Source: Vitrella brassicaformis (taxonomy: Eukaryota; Sar; Vitrellaceae). Taken from it: DNA of 64,000 nucleotides. The position numbers and the translations under genes were made by a program. Positions 1 through 11,978 of the stretch are shown one piece after another. The stretch spans positions 213,558-277,557 of the forward strand of contig CDMY01000613.1 in the NCBI GenBank assembly GCA_001179505.1, given 5' to 3'. The notes below the pieces were generated by a model, which saw nothing but the letters and a program-made list of their open reading frames with translations, ran no database searches and was not told the origin of the DNA. Each line of letters starts with the position of its first letter. Within the stretch, counting starts at the first letter, position 1.

Positions 1-365
1 TCTGTTCTGTGGCTGTGGCTGTGTGCACTGCAGGCGGGAGGCGGCCTCCTTCTTCGGGCAGAGCAACATCCAGACGGCCTTGGCTGCTCTCTCCGTGGTG
101 GGTGAGCGATGAGAGGAGAGAAGAGCACGCTGTTCGCTTCGGCTCGCTGTGTGCTGTCTTGAGGACTGCTGTGTGTCCGTCTGTCGTGCAGGTGTGGTTT
201 GTGGTGTGGTGTGTGTCGATGAACGAGTGGAAGAGCGCGTGGACGGAGTCGCCCAGCTTCGAGGACAAGGCGTCCTACTGGCGGTCTCAGCGGAATCTGT
301 ATATTGCTGCCTGCGGGTTCGTCTGCACCGTCGGCATATCGCGGCTCAGCTCCCTTATCAAGTGA
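1..365 (+). CDS. BAP31-like ER membrane protein, 3' end only
   Basis: Two exons are visible, about 34-97 and 192-365, joined in phase 0 (donor GTGGGT, acceptor GTGCAG). The C-terminal peptide has a hydrophobic stretch (VVWFVVWCVSM), then an acidic loop, then YWRSQRNLYIAACGF and a second hydrophobic segment ending SLIK-stop. The phrase RSQRNLYI followed by a membrane helix is characteristic of the third membrane segment of the BAP31/Yet3 family, which handles ER export and quality control of membrane proteins. Animal BAP31 continues into a long cytosolic coiled coil; this protein stops right after the helix. The 5' part lies outside the window. The family call rests mainly on one motif. Confidence 0.55.
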   Translation, partial: CSVAVAVCTAGGRRPPSSGRATSRRPWLLSPWWVSDERREEHAVRFGSLCAVLRTAVCPSVVQVWFVVWCVSMNEWKSAWTESPSFEDKASYWRSQRNLYIAACGFVCTVGISRLSSLIK

Positions 366-713
366 AGTGGACTGACGACTGGTGACGGACGGATGGCCTT
401 AGTTGGTCGTGATGGGATGGGATAGATTGATGGATGGCATCTTCTGTGCCAGCCTTCATGCTTCGGACTTGTTTGTGTGAGCTCAGCTTTTTTGGTGAAT
501 TCGGTGGGGAGGGGGGAGGGAGGGAGGGAGGAACACATTTGTGCGGCCGGCGATGTGACCGTCCAATGCAATTTAGACACCCGTTAATCAAAGTGTCATT
601 CCTGCCATGAAGCCGTGTTCACAACTATCCATCCATCCATCCAGACAAGCCAATGAATCCCGCTGCACCACACACAAACTTCTCCTCACCCCCGCCCCGC
701 CCCTCTTGTGTGG
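366..713. other. Convergent intergenic spacer, no gene seen
   Basis: This stretch separates the stop of the BAP31-like gene (+) from the stop of the RING gene (-), so it should hold both 3' UTRs. It contains a G-rich run near 505-530 and a short (CATC)n tract near 633-642. No convincing ORF or RNA gene was seen. Confidence 0.5.
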
Positions 714-3700
714 CTAGGTCGATGGCCCGGCCGATGGCGGCCCTGCACTGTCATCCGGGTTGCCGCTGCCTCGTCCACCACCACCACCACTCCCGCCCCC
801 ATTCCTCCGCTCCTGCTCGGCCGACCACGCCGGCTTGTTCATGTGCGCACCTCGGCCCAGCGCTACCAGTATCCCCCGCCCAGCTGCTCGCGCACGAGCA
901 GCCGCCGAAGGGCCACTCAGGGCAGAGCTGCTGTTGCTGCTGGTGTTGCTGGGCTGAATGGACGGATCCGGGAGAGGGGGCCTGGGTGAGTCGATGTCCA
1001 CGAAATTATCGTCTGGCGCGCGGGTCGTGGGTGGCTCGGGAACATGTGACGCAGGGTCGGCGATAGCGATGGCGCGGCTGCCGGGCTGCCCACCACCACC
1101 ACCACCACTGGGACCGTCTTGCTGTCTCCTGCTGGTGCCATCAGGGTGCATACGACGATACATCTCGTAGGTCTCGAACAGCCGCTGGCGCCTCGCACGT
1201 GCCTCGGCTCGGTCTCTATAGCGGCTCGGCGCCGGGGATCCCCACTCGTCACCCATTTCGGGGTTGGGGGTGGGCGTCGGGGTGGGGGCGCGGCGCGGCT
1301 CTCGGTCGGGAGGGGAGTTTGCCACCTGGTTGCCGCTGCCGCCTCCTCCCCGTTGTTCTCCGGAAGGCGCCACTGGCTGGTTGTGGACGCGACGACGCTC
1401 GCGAGCCGCCTCCCTGTCCTGTCGGCGGCCCGCGGCCTCCTCCTGTCGGAGGCTATCGAGAAAGGCATCCTCACGTCGCGCCTGTCGCTCCTCCCTTATC
1501 CGGTCCCTCTCTCTGTCGAAGGCGGCGCTGGCGATGCGGATGCGCTCACGGCCGTACTCAGCGATGGCCTGCAGCTCCTCCATGTGCCGCTGTGCGTAGG
1601 CCCGTCGCTCCGCCATCCGCTGCCGCCTCGCACGTTCTGCACGCTCCTCAGGACTGGCCGAGGGGTCGTCAGGGTCGTTGTCAGGATCTGGATCATCAGT
1701 CACTGATGGACAGCAACCGGCACACACACACACACACACAGTGGGTGGAGCGTATGGACGGCTGACTGATTGACTGACGTTAGTGAGTGGGTGAGCCAAC
1801 TCACCGTTCGCCAGCTGTGCGAGTGGGCCGAGCAGTTCGCTGGGGACGTCATCATGTCGGCTGGATGGGCCGGATGGCGGGGGCGGGGGTGCACGGGTCA
1901 TCGGCGGTGGGTAGTCGAGAGGCGTCGGCCAGTCGTCGAAGTCCCGGCGGCGACGACGGGAGGGCAGAAAGAAGGGGCGATACTCCCCCGGCCCCCCCAT
2001 CACATCACCACCGCCTCGGGACGCAGCGGCCGACGGATGCCGCGCCTGACACACCGGATGGGATGGATGGACGGAGAGATTCACACGACACAACACAACA
2101 CAACGCAACACAGCACAAGAGATGCTGTGGGTGTGAGAATGGTTTGGTTGCAGAGGGAGGTGTGTGCGTACCGCAGCTTGGTGTAGGTTGAGACGGCAGA
2201 GTGGGCAGCTGGCGTGCTTCTCGAGCCACTCATCCAGGCACCACACTGACAACAGACAGACAGACAGCCAGACAGGTACATCGCATCGAGTGCTGTCACA
2301 CGAGTGCGTGGCTCTACTGCGCGAGCGGCTTGGTGCCTACTGTGGTATTTGTGTCCGCATTCATCCACTCGTCTGAGCTGTGCCAGTACATGCATCTCCT
2401 CGTGGCATATCGCACACACCTGCCAAGCCAGCCCCGCCAGCCAACACAACACGACACGACACGACAACCAAACCACAACCAAATACACACCACACATGTT
2501 CTCCCTCTCAGTCATCCCTCACTCACCTGTTTGTCGTTGCCATCCTCCTGGCCCGTCCCCTTCTTATCCTCCCCACCAGCGCCCTCTGACACAGCAGCGG
2601 CAGCCGCACCACCACCACCACCACTAGCACCACCACCAGCACCACTGGCAGATGCGGCCGCCGGTGCAGTCTCACTGCTCTCGCCCCCACCCTTGTCCTT
2701 GTCCTTATCGCCCCCCCCACCAGCTGATGACTGTGAGGACGGCTTGGCTGGCGCAGGGAAGTCTGCAAAGCGGTCAGGGTGTTTCGTCCAGAAGTCGTGC
2801 ACGGCGTCCTCGGCCAAGGTGGCGCCATTCACCACTACCGATGTGGCCTTGCGGATCTCACTGGACACAGCAGGGACACAGCAGGCATAGCGAAACACGT
2901 GTTTGTACTCAGTCATTGTGTCCTCTCTCTCTGTCTGTCTGTCTGTCTGCTTGTCCACTGTCGCTTACGCAAAAGTGAGAGGCATATCAGGTCGCATGAA
3001 GAGCCGCGGCCTCATGTCAATGTCCGGGCGGTGCCTCAGCGAGGTGGGCTCCTCGGCAGCCACCACCCGTGCACCCGCCCCAGTGGCCATATTGCGCGCC
3101 CGCCATCTCTGCCGCGCCTCAAGCCGCCCCTGCTCCCATATCGATGCCCCCCGATCTCTCTCCCGCCCCTCCCACGCCCTTGGCCGCCCGCCAAACCGAG
3201 GCACGTCGTCCATGCTATCGTCGTCACGGTCATCCGGGGGAGGCCGTCGCCGCAGGACATCCATGAAGTGAGCCCCCCGCCCCCGCCGCTCTGGAGGCGG
3301 GCTTGGGGGCGCGTCCATCAGGAAATCAGACGGACGGTATTGAAATTGCGGTTCGCGCATCTCTGCCAGTGCACGATCCGCAAGAGGAAGTGTGTCGATG
3401 TCGACTTGGGGAGGCGCACTGTCTCCGGCCTCGCTGCCGATGGACTCAGGGGGTGACGGCGGGACGGGGGAGGGCGACGGCCTGGGCAGGTCCTCCGAGG
3501 TGATCCTCCCAGCGTCTGCAGCAGCCTGGTCCATCATCTGGTGGGCGGCGGTCTCCCCCCAGCGCGGCCCGTGTTGCTGATGGTCGGGTCGTTGGAAGAA
3601 GTTCATCATCTCCGAAAAGATCCGCTCTGCTCCCCAGTTCCGTCCCCCAGTGGCAGGCTGGTTGGCCGTCGACGGGGCCCCTTCCGGCTGGTGGTGCCCC

Positions 3701-4278
3701 TCTGTCGCCGCACTCGCAGCAGCCGCAGCTCCGTTGGCGCTGGTGCTCGCCGCTGGCGGGTCGGCCTCCACCATCAACGAAACATGGGCCGAGAGAGGGC
3801 TCTCGGCATGATGCGATGACGAAGGTGGTGGGGCAGCGCTCTCGCTGATCCGCAGACGCACCTCTCCACCATTATTCAGGTCGGTCCGTCGTGCGGGCGG
3901 AGGTGTCGGTCTCGGCCGCGGTGTCGGCGGCCGATCCAGCCGGGCCGATGGCCGAGGGCTCTCACGCAAGGGCACATTCTGGATGCGACGCCTCTCACGT
4001 GCTGGTGCCTCCCCACCGACATGGTGGCCGGACGGCCCGGCTTCGGCCGGCGGTGGAACGGTGCCAGTGGCGACTCGCATGTCCGGCTGGCGCAAGACGG
4101 GCACACGCACGGCGCGGTTGTCGGATGGCGACGCTGGCTCGGGGAAGGGAGGGACGGCTGGCCATGGAGAGAAGGAGTCGGGGAGCTGGGCTGGTGGCGA
4201 TGCTGGTCGGAGAGCGATGACCACGGGGGATGAGGTGTCCTCGTTGGGTCCCTCGCCCTCGGGAGCCGACGAACTCAT
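714..4278 (-). CDS. RING-H2 zinc finger protein, probable E3 ubiquitin ligase
   Basis: Six exons fit exactly: 4278-2969, 2860-2527, 2419-2341, 2245-2172, 2045-1805 and 1702-714. They sum to 3027 nt and 1008 residues with every phase agreeing. The RING-H2 is split over two exons: CAICHEEM, then DECGHKYHMWCLDEWLEKH, then CPLCRLNL. It has Cys-x2-Cys, Cys-x-His-x2-His-x2-Cys and Cys-x2-Cys in the right order to bind two zincs and recruit an E2. The flanks are low complexity: a Pro/Ser/Arg-rich N-terminal half of about 430 residues, an Ala/Gly-rich linker before the RING, and an Arg/Glu-rich helical stretch followed by Pro/Ser/Gly tails after it. No membrane segment is obvious. The substrate cannot be inferred. 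The start is the first Met of the long open exon, 233 bp from the divergent helicase gene. Confidence 0.85.
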
Positions 4279-4511
4279 GCTCCGCTATGCTGTGCGACGA
4301 TGGCGATGATCAGATGCAAATCAGATGCGCCGAGATGTCCTGCCGACGCACATCCCTACTTGGTCCGACAGGAGTAGAAACACCAGTAAAGGCCGCAGTG
4401 ATCGATAAGCATACGATGTCCCTCCTTCCATTTCCATCTCTCTGGGAGCTAGAAAGCTCGCAAAAGTGGTATGGCCGGCCTCCTTCTCCAGGCGCATAGG
4501 TGTGGTTTACA
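4279..4511. promoter_or_regulatory. Divergent promoter, RING gene / SNF2-RING gene
   Basis: The 233 bp between the two start codons must carry both promoters and 5' UTRs. At 4455-4465 it contains AGCTCGCAAAA, the reverse complement of TTTTGCGAGCT, which recurs exactly in two other divergent spacers of this window. The motif sits 46 bp upstream of the + start codon. Confidence 0.6.
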
Positions 4512-7243
4512 ATGTGTACATCGCGAGAATACGTCTGCGGCGACTTTCGGGTGTTTGAGCAGGGTGAGAAACACACGATAGAAGCGACGAAAGCAAGCGG
4601 GTGGACGAAAGGCCGTATCAGGGATCTATTCTCTGTGGAGTGTGCTGCGTGTGTTCCATTTGTCGATGCAGAACTGACTCGTTTGGACGGCAGTGTCGAA
4701 GTGAAGCTGACTGAGGTGAGTGATAACATGGGCTCTCTGTCCAGGCAGACACCCTCTGCTCTCTCTCTCTCTCTCTGTGTTTGCTTTGCCTTGTGAAGAC
4801 GGTCAGCTCTGAAGAGGGGGATGATCTGTTCCTGGCCTATCCCATAGAGGTGGGCGCTCACAAGCAAAGCAACCAACAGCCCAGCACAGCCCATACTGCT
4901 TCTTGCCTGCCTGCCTGCCTCTTGCATCCTTTCTGGCCTGTCTGTTTGATGTGATGTGATGTGATGTGATGTGATGTGATGTGATGATCGGTCAGTGTGA
5001 CGTGCCATCGCTGACGTGGGTGCGTGACGAGGATGGGTTCATGGCGGTGCCCCAGTGCGAGGCGTGGGCCACCACGGCGGCAGACACGGCCTTCATCGAG
5101 CTGTCCAACGACTGGTGGGTGGCCATGAGATACCACTTCGACCCGCTCATACGCAGATACCTCCACTTCGCATCATTCGGTCAGTCAGGCAGTCAGTGGG
5201 GTGGGGAACACACGTGTGTGTGGTGGGAATGAGAGAGAGACGAGTGTGTGTGGATGTGTGTGTGTGTGTGTGTGTGTGCAGCTCGTGGTTTCTTTCGCGT
5301 GTTCATTCTGCCTGTGTTTGCTGACGAGTACGCCCGCATTGTAGTGGTGACGCATTTCCACAAGCTGCGTGAGCTGACGTGCACGATGCCTGAGGACAAG
5401 ACAGACTACGACACCATCGCTCTGCTCAAGCAGTGCATACTCGGTCACAAACACACACACACACACACACACACAGAGTGAATGATGCACCACTTTGCTC
5501 TCCGTGTGTGCGTCTCGTATCAGCCCCGTGTGTGGGCGAGTGGCCGTCCCTCCCCCTCCCCCTATTAGACCCCTCGCCCTCGCCCCCGCCCCACTCCGCC
5601 CCAGCAGCAGCATCAGAGGACATCTCGCTCTTTCCCCATCAGCAGGCCACAGTGGACTGGATGATTGCCACCGAGCGGGCCGACCCAGGCCAGCTCGGCA
5701 AGCTCGAGAGGCGGCTGCCGGACGAGTACGGCCACTGCTTCTCATTCCACACAGAGGAGGTGCCGCTCAAGCACAACTCGCAGAAGCCGTGGCTGTCCAA
5801 CAATCGGAACGGTCGTCGGGCGGAGATCTGTCGGCCGCGGGGCGGCATGATATGCCACCCTGTGGGGGCGGGCAAGACCGTCATTGCCGCAAGCGTGATA
5901 GCCAACAACTCGCGGGAGGGCAAGAAGACGCTCGTGTTCGTGCCGGACCATCTGGTGGGCTGGGGAGGGGGGGGGTGGTGGGATCGTGCAATGGGTCGGG
6001 GCCCAAAAGCTGACTGACGTCACGCATTCATGGCATTTGTCGTCATTGTCTGTCTTCCGTGTCAGGCTGGGCAGTGGATGCGCGAGCTGCTGCGTGTGAT
6101 CCATCCCTCGTCATGTCCGTCGGAAGACCACCCCTCCGGCCCTGCCGAGGGCGCCCCTCCCTCTCCGCGCGACCCCAGCCTCTCCCCGCTGCCATTGCTC
6201 GACCCCTACGGTCCTGCTGAGGAGGCCAAGCCGTGTGGTGGGGGCCTGCGGGTGGTCATGTACCATAGCGACGGATACCGACCTGGTCAGTCTGTCAGGC
6301 ATCGTGGCTAGATGAATCCATTCCATTGACGGCAGTGCATGGCATGCGGTGGTTTCTTGTGTGTGTGTCCATTAGAGGACGGTCATGCGGATCACGAGTT
6401 GGAGGACGACATGTTCGACGAGGAGGACTTGGAGAACTTCGATCTCCTGCAGCTCTTCGAGAGCGACAATCCACACCCACACCTGCCACACACAGCAACA
6501 CCCACACCCACACGAACACCACTGCCCCACTCGCCACCATTCCACCCTCATCCACACCCACATGACGCCTCGTCGCCCCGCTCGTGTCTGCCCAAGCTTG
6601 ACAGGCACGGCCGAGTGTCGCTGGACCGGAGCTCGTCGTCGTCTGCGGTGTGGTTCAGCAACGAGGTGGATGGTGCGGACGTGATAGTGGTGCCTTACGG
6701 GATGCTGCGGCGGTTCTTCAAGAGGGAGGGGTACAAGATGATTAGGGACAGGGCGCTGGAGAGGGTCGTCATCGACGAGCCGCAGGATATTCTTGGTCAG
6801 GCAGACAGCGAACGAGGGGCGATGGAGGGGAGGGGAGGGGAGGGGACGGGGATGTGGGAAGAATGTGTTCTGTGTGGTGTGGTCCTTCCTGTCTGAGTGC
6901 AGATCCGTCGTCTAAGTCCAGTGGTATGCTGTTCAGCCTGCTGCTGACGTTCTGCGACCCCCAGCAGCAGGACCAGCCCTTCTCAAGGTCACAAGAAACA
7001 AAGAAAGCCCTCGCACCAGTGCCATGCCATGCATTCCTGTGCACAATATATTCCCCTCTGTCTGTCTGTCTGTCTGTGTGTGTCTGTGTGCGTTAAGGTG
7101 GATTCTGACGGCGACGCCGATGATCTGTCTCGACCCGCTGCTCATGCTGGCCATCGGCTTCCGCATCACGCCCGCATTCGCTGCGGCCATCCGGGCCGAC
7201 TTCATCAGAAAGTCCGTACGCCACACCTCCAGACACACGCACA

Positions 7244-7278
<35 letters not shown>

Positions 7279-10251
7279 GTGCTGTATGGTGTGCATGTGG
7301 TTATGCGGGTCATTCAGATGTTGTGTGCGGAATCCGCTGTCTGAGTGCCTGGTGCCTCCCCCGATCCACTTCCACATGCTGCCGGTGACCCTCACGCTGG
7401 AGGAGACCTCCTCCGTCCTCTACCACGCCATGACCACACAGACACTGCAGACAATGGTCAGTCCAACCACAACCACACCAATGACGCACGTTTCCCTCCT
7501 GTGTGGGGGTGTGTGCAGGTGCGTGTGTGTTCCGAGGGTCCGATGAGTCTGCACCAGACGCCCCCTGAGGAGGAGAGCTCCATCCTCAAGAAGGCTGCCA
7601 GGAAGTTCGGCTCGGCGTCGGACTGGTACACGTCGCGCAAGACCGCCACACTGAGAGCCATTGCGGTGAGTGAGTGAATGAGTTGGCGGACGATTGGTGC
7701 CCCTATACGGCCATTGCTGTTTGGGTGTCCTGGTGTGTGTCGGTCAGGCATTGCGTCGCGAGCTGAGTGAGATCGAGAAGACCATCGAAGCGTCGGAGAA
7801 TCTGTCCAATCTTGTCGAGGTGAGAACGTCCACCTCATGTGTTCTGTGGGGATGCGCGGCCATTTTGTTGTTCGTTTGTGTGTGTGTGCGTGTGTGTGTG
7901 TAGGATGGGGACATTGGTTATCCTGAGGGCGACACTGACGACGACCCCGACCTGCCTGAGTGGGTGGAGGAGGACGACAGACACATCATCTTCAGGCGGG
8001 ACCAGCTGCTCAGATCCCTCAGGGAGAAGGACAGATTCCTTATATTCATGGTCAGTGTCAGTCGGGGGGGCACGGAACAAACACATCACACACACACAAC
8101 CACACACGCCATTTCTGCCGCCATTGATCTTAATCAGGACCACGTGATGCTGACGCTGGAGGGCGACGCATCCCACCGGCCCCCACACCCACACCCACAC
8201 CCACAGCCATCACCCCCCTCTCCCCTCACACACCACACCCACACCCACACCCCCAGGCACAGCAAGCGGCACTCGCACAAGAGCAGTCAGTCGCGCACAT
8301 CCGACTCGACGCCCCCCTCCCAGCACCCAGCCCCCGCCCCCTCCCCATCGGATGACATGGACCTGCCATTGATGCCGCTGCCAGAGGCCCATCCAGAGGG
8401 GATCTTGGCGTCTGAGAGAAATAGAGACAGGGATGAGGATGGTGGGAGGAGCTCGCCGAGGAGGGACAAGGGGCGCACTCGGGGCGGCTGGCGAGGGGGG
8501 TCGTCGCCGCGCGTGGCTGCTGCTGCCTCTGCTGCGGCGCCATCTGGTGCCGGAGAGGCTGTCGTCGCCTCTAGTGTTGCTGGTTCTCCGTGTGGCGTGA
8601 CTGAGAGCGACGTCAAGGCCGCAGGTATGTTAATGAGCATGGGAGCAATCGCATGCTGATTGATCGATCCACTGATGGTTGTGTGACGTCTTGACGTCTT
8701 GTGCAGCGTGTTGCATCTGTTTCGAGGGCGTGGCTCAGAAGGGCGCCGTGACGGTGCTGCCCTGCTTGCATTGGGTGTGCAGACACTGCTCCGCAAGACT
8801 GGTCGACGAACAGGTAACCAACACACGACACACATAGCACATGGCACACATGGCACACATGGCACAAGAAGCACCACCACCACAACCATCGCTCTCTCTC
8901 TCTCTCTCTCTCCCCCTTTATCTCTCTGTGCAGGCCAAGATTCGTTGCCCGATGTGCCGGAGCGTGTCTGCAGTGCGGATGGCCTGCACCTTCACAGTGG
9001 GGCCCAAGCCAGGACACACACCCAGCGGCCGGCACTCCCATGGACATGGCCAGGGACATGGACAGGGCAGTGCGCCGTCATCGCTGGGCGAGTGCAGCAC
9101 CAAGATCGGCTACCTGTGTCTGACCATACGGCAGCTGCTCGAACAGACGGATGACAAGTGCATCGTATTCGCTCAGGTCAGCGGAGAAAAGGGCTCTTGA
9201 AAGATGGCCGTGTGGAGGAAGGGCATTTCCTGTCTCTCTCTCTCTCTCTCTCTCTGTGATGTTCAGTGGCAGAGCTTGCTCGAGTCGATAAGAGCGGCCC
9301 TGACTCTTGCGTGTGGCAATGAGTCGGTGCTGATGCTGGGCGAGGGCATGTCGATCCGCGAGCGCATCACCGTCCTGGACCGGTTCTGCCTGCGACACCC
9401 ACACCCACACCAGCATCAGCACCACCCCACCCACCCCAGCAGCAGCAGAACCGCATCAGGCACACCATCGCCCGTATTCCGGCCCCTCCCGTCGCCCACA
9501 CTCACCCACGCGCAGTCCCCGCCAGCATCCTCCTCTTCCTTTGCGTGTGGTGCTGCCGCTGCTGCGGCATCGAGCAGCAGCAGCACCAGCAGCTCGTTCC
9601 GCCACCGAATCTTACTGCTATCGTCGGAGCAGCACGCTTCAGGTGGGTGAGGGAGGCCCGTGCTGTGGTGGCTGTCAAGCGTGTGTGCTGTACATGTCTC
9701 TCTCTCTCTCTCTCTCTCCCTCCCTCTGTGTGTCTTTGTGGCGTAGGTGCGTCGCTGCACATAGCGAACCACATCTTCATCGTGCACCCCTACTGCGGGT
9801 CCGAGGCGTGTGCCGTCGACTGCGTCCCGCTGGAGCGGGCGCTCGACTTTGAAAGACAGGCCATCGGTGAGGGAGGGAGGGAGGGAGTCAGTGATGAGTG
9901 GGAGAGAGAGTGATCACCGCACCGCCTTTTGTGGACGTGTGGTTCCGTGTGGACATGTGTCCCGGCAGGTCGTGTGCATCGGTATCCGCAGGAGAAGGAG
10001 ACACACGTCTACCGCCTCTACGCACAACGGTCGGTGCGGTGCATCAGAAGACACAATACCAACCGAGAGGGGCAGCTGGGTGGACGGAATTGTTCGTTCG
10101 TGTGGTGGGTCTGGTGTCTGGTGTCTGTCGTGTCGTGTGTGTCCCCAGGTCGATAGAGGAGGAGCTGTACGCCCGGTGGAACTGGATGCGGGCATCGCCG
10201 CCGCCGTCGAGACCACTCAGCCCCCACCATGAGGGCCACATGGAAGACTAG
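4512..10251 (+). CDS. SNF2-family ATPase with internal RING finger (Rad5/SHPRH-like)
   Basis: Twenty exons join in frame (3849 nt, 1282 residues), starting with 4512-4715 and 4799-4849 and ending 9969-10029 and 10149-10251. SNF2 motifs appear in order: Walker A MICHPVGAGKTVI (about 5847-5885), Ia VPDHLAGQWMREL across an intron, Walker B VVIDEPQDI (DEPQ, about 6767), motif III RWILTATPM (about 7098), and motif VI ERQAIGRVHRYPQEKETHVY near the C terminus. A C3HC4 RING (CCICFEG...CLHWVCRHC...CPMC, about 8707-8965) lies between the two helicase lobes, the arrangement of Rad5, HLTF and SHPRH, which couple DNA translocation to ubiquitin ligation in damage tolerance. His/Pro-rich inserts encoded by CAC repeats interrupt lobe 1 and the linker. 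Start Met 4512 was chosen because the frame upstream has only a GTG. Confidence 0.85.
4949..4987. repeat. (TGATG)n pentanucleotide repeat in a SNF2 intron
   Basis: About seven units of GTGAT occupy most of the 3' half of the second intron of the SNF2 gene, ending shortly before the acceptor GGTCAG at 4991-4995. Confidence 0.8.
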
Positions 10252-10929
10252 ATAGATCCACGGAGAGGAAAGGGCTGTTTTGTAGCCCCCCAGATACAAG
10301 CATGCCACGGTGGAGTGGACTCTTTTTGCGTCCAGGGAGTGTGTATGTGTGTATGTCAGCTAGCAGTCGAGTCAACGTCACCACACCACACCACACCACA
10401 CTGTATAGTAGCTTCTGCCTGCCGGTCAGGGTGTGTGGACTTTTTCATCACCCCCGGGTGGGGTGGGTGCATGCCATGGCACGACAGACACCTTTTGCCG
10501 TCCGTTTTGGCCCGTCTGTCTGTCTGCCCGCCATCGATTGGTCCGCATCCATCCATCCTATATTCATCCTTCCTTCCAATCTTCCTTCTGCCTATGAGTG
10601 AGTGTAATGATGAGCAGTGTGCGCGATGGGGTGTGGCAGGGCATCTAGTAGGCTGGGCTGCATGGGTGTCTCAACCAACCGGCTGGGCTACATGTGTTTG
10701 CATGTATGGGTGTGTGGGTGTGTGGGTATGGGGATCGGGCCACTTTCTGTTGTTTGTGTAGAGGACAGCCGGGCTGTACAAAGCACATCACATACGGGGG
10801 GGGATGCCTGAGGTTACCGTGCGTGGGTCCTGAAAACCCTACACCCTACAAACCCTTCCCCGATCGTTTTCTGCGAACTTTTGAAGTGGAGTTGAGATTG
10901 TAGGGCGGCAGCGGCGTTGGTTCAACAGC
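10252..10929. promoter_or_regulatory. Intergenic region with telo-box-like element upstream of the SR gene
   Basis: The first part is the 3' flank of the SNF2 gene, with simple repeats such as (CACAC)n near 10380-10400. The last 100 bp before the SR-protein start contains AAAACCCTA at 10833-10841, followed by CCCTACAAACCCTT. AAACCCTA is the telo-box known from plant promoters; whether it acts here is unknown. No gene was seen. Confidence 0.35.
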
Positions 10930-11946
10930 ATGTCGGTGACCGGTGGCCGCCCCCCCGAAGACGTCAACACGTTGGTCAGCCTCAAGGTGGACAACCTCGA
11001 CGACCGTGTAGAGCCCGACTCCCTCAGGGATGTCTTCAAAAAGTCAGCAACCGACACCACACCACACCACACCACACAGTCCCACGGAGTAAAGTGGGAG
11101 GGAGGGAGGAGGTTTCGTGCATCCATCCTTCAATGGCATGCGCCTTGGCTGCCGTGTGCCGTCTGCCGGTGTGGTGTGCGTGCCTCTGTCTGTCTGAGCA
11201 GGTTTGGTGAGGTGGCTGACGTGTACATCCCGATTCACCCGCGCAACAACCGGCCGCGGGGCTATGGGTTCGTGAGGTTCCGTGACAAGAAGGCCGCTGA
11301 CGAGGCCATAGCCGGCACCGACGGCATGGAGCTCGAAGGTGCGCACGCACATGTGGCTGGCTGAGTGGCTGAGTGGGTCTATGTCGCCCGCTGCTGTGCT
11401 GTGCTGTGCTGTGGTGTGTGCAGGTCGGAAGATCACTGTGGGTGAGGCCAAGTATGGGCGAGACGAGGGACGCAAGTAGGCACGACATACGATACCACAC
11501 CCCTCCACACACACTTACGTGTGCACTCAACACCGGGGCGTACGTAGGCGTCTTGCGCACGACAGGCTTTGCCGGCTCGACGCAGACACACGCAGACACC
11601 CAGACAAGCAGAGAGGCAGACAAGCAGCACAGTGACTGACTGACTGGCAGATCGGATCGGCAGACTGGCAGAGTGGCCGGGTGGCAGAGTGCAGAGCAGT
11701 GCAGCGCAGCGCAGACAGGCAGTGGCCGGCTGGCTGGCTGATAAGGAGGACGCAGTGCAGTGCAGTCGGGCTGGCAGCCGGCAGAGAGACGTCCTCCACC
11801 TCCATCTGCCCACCCATAGCCATGCAGCCATCCGTCCACACACGCAGCAGAGACGAGCAGAGCAATCCATGTGTGTGCGTGTGAGTGCCTCTGTGCACAC
11901 TTGACTTGATGTCCGTAAAACACACTCACCTGTGCCTTCCTCCCTC

Positions 11947-11978
<32 letters not shown>

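Noticed and set aside
4310..5008. Minus-strand 232-codon frame opposite the first SNF2 exons
   Set aside because: Antisense shadow that starts in the (TGATG)n repeat and runs through the divergent promoter.
10833..10858. Interstitial telomere tract
   Set aside because: Only two to three imperfect units; better described as a telo-box-like promoter element.
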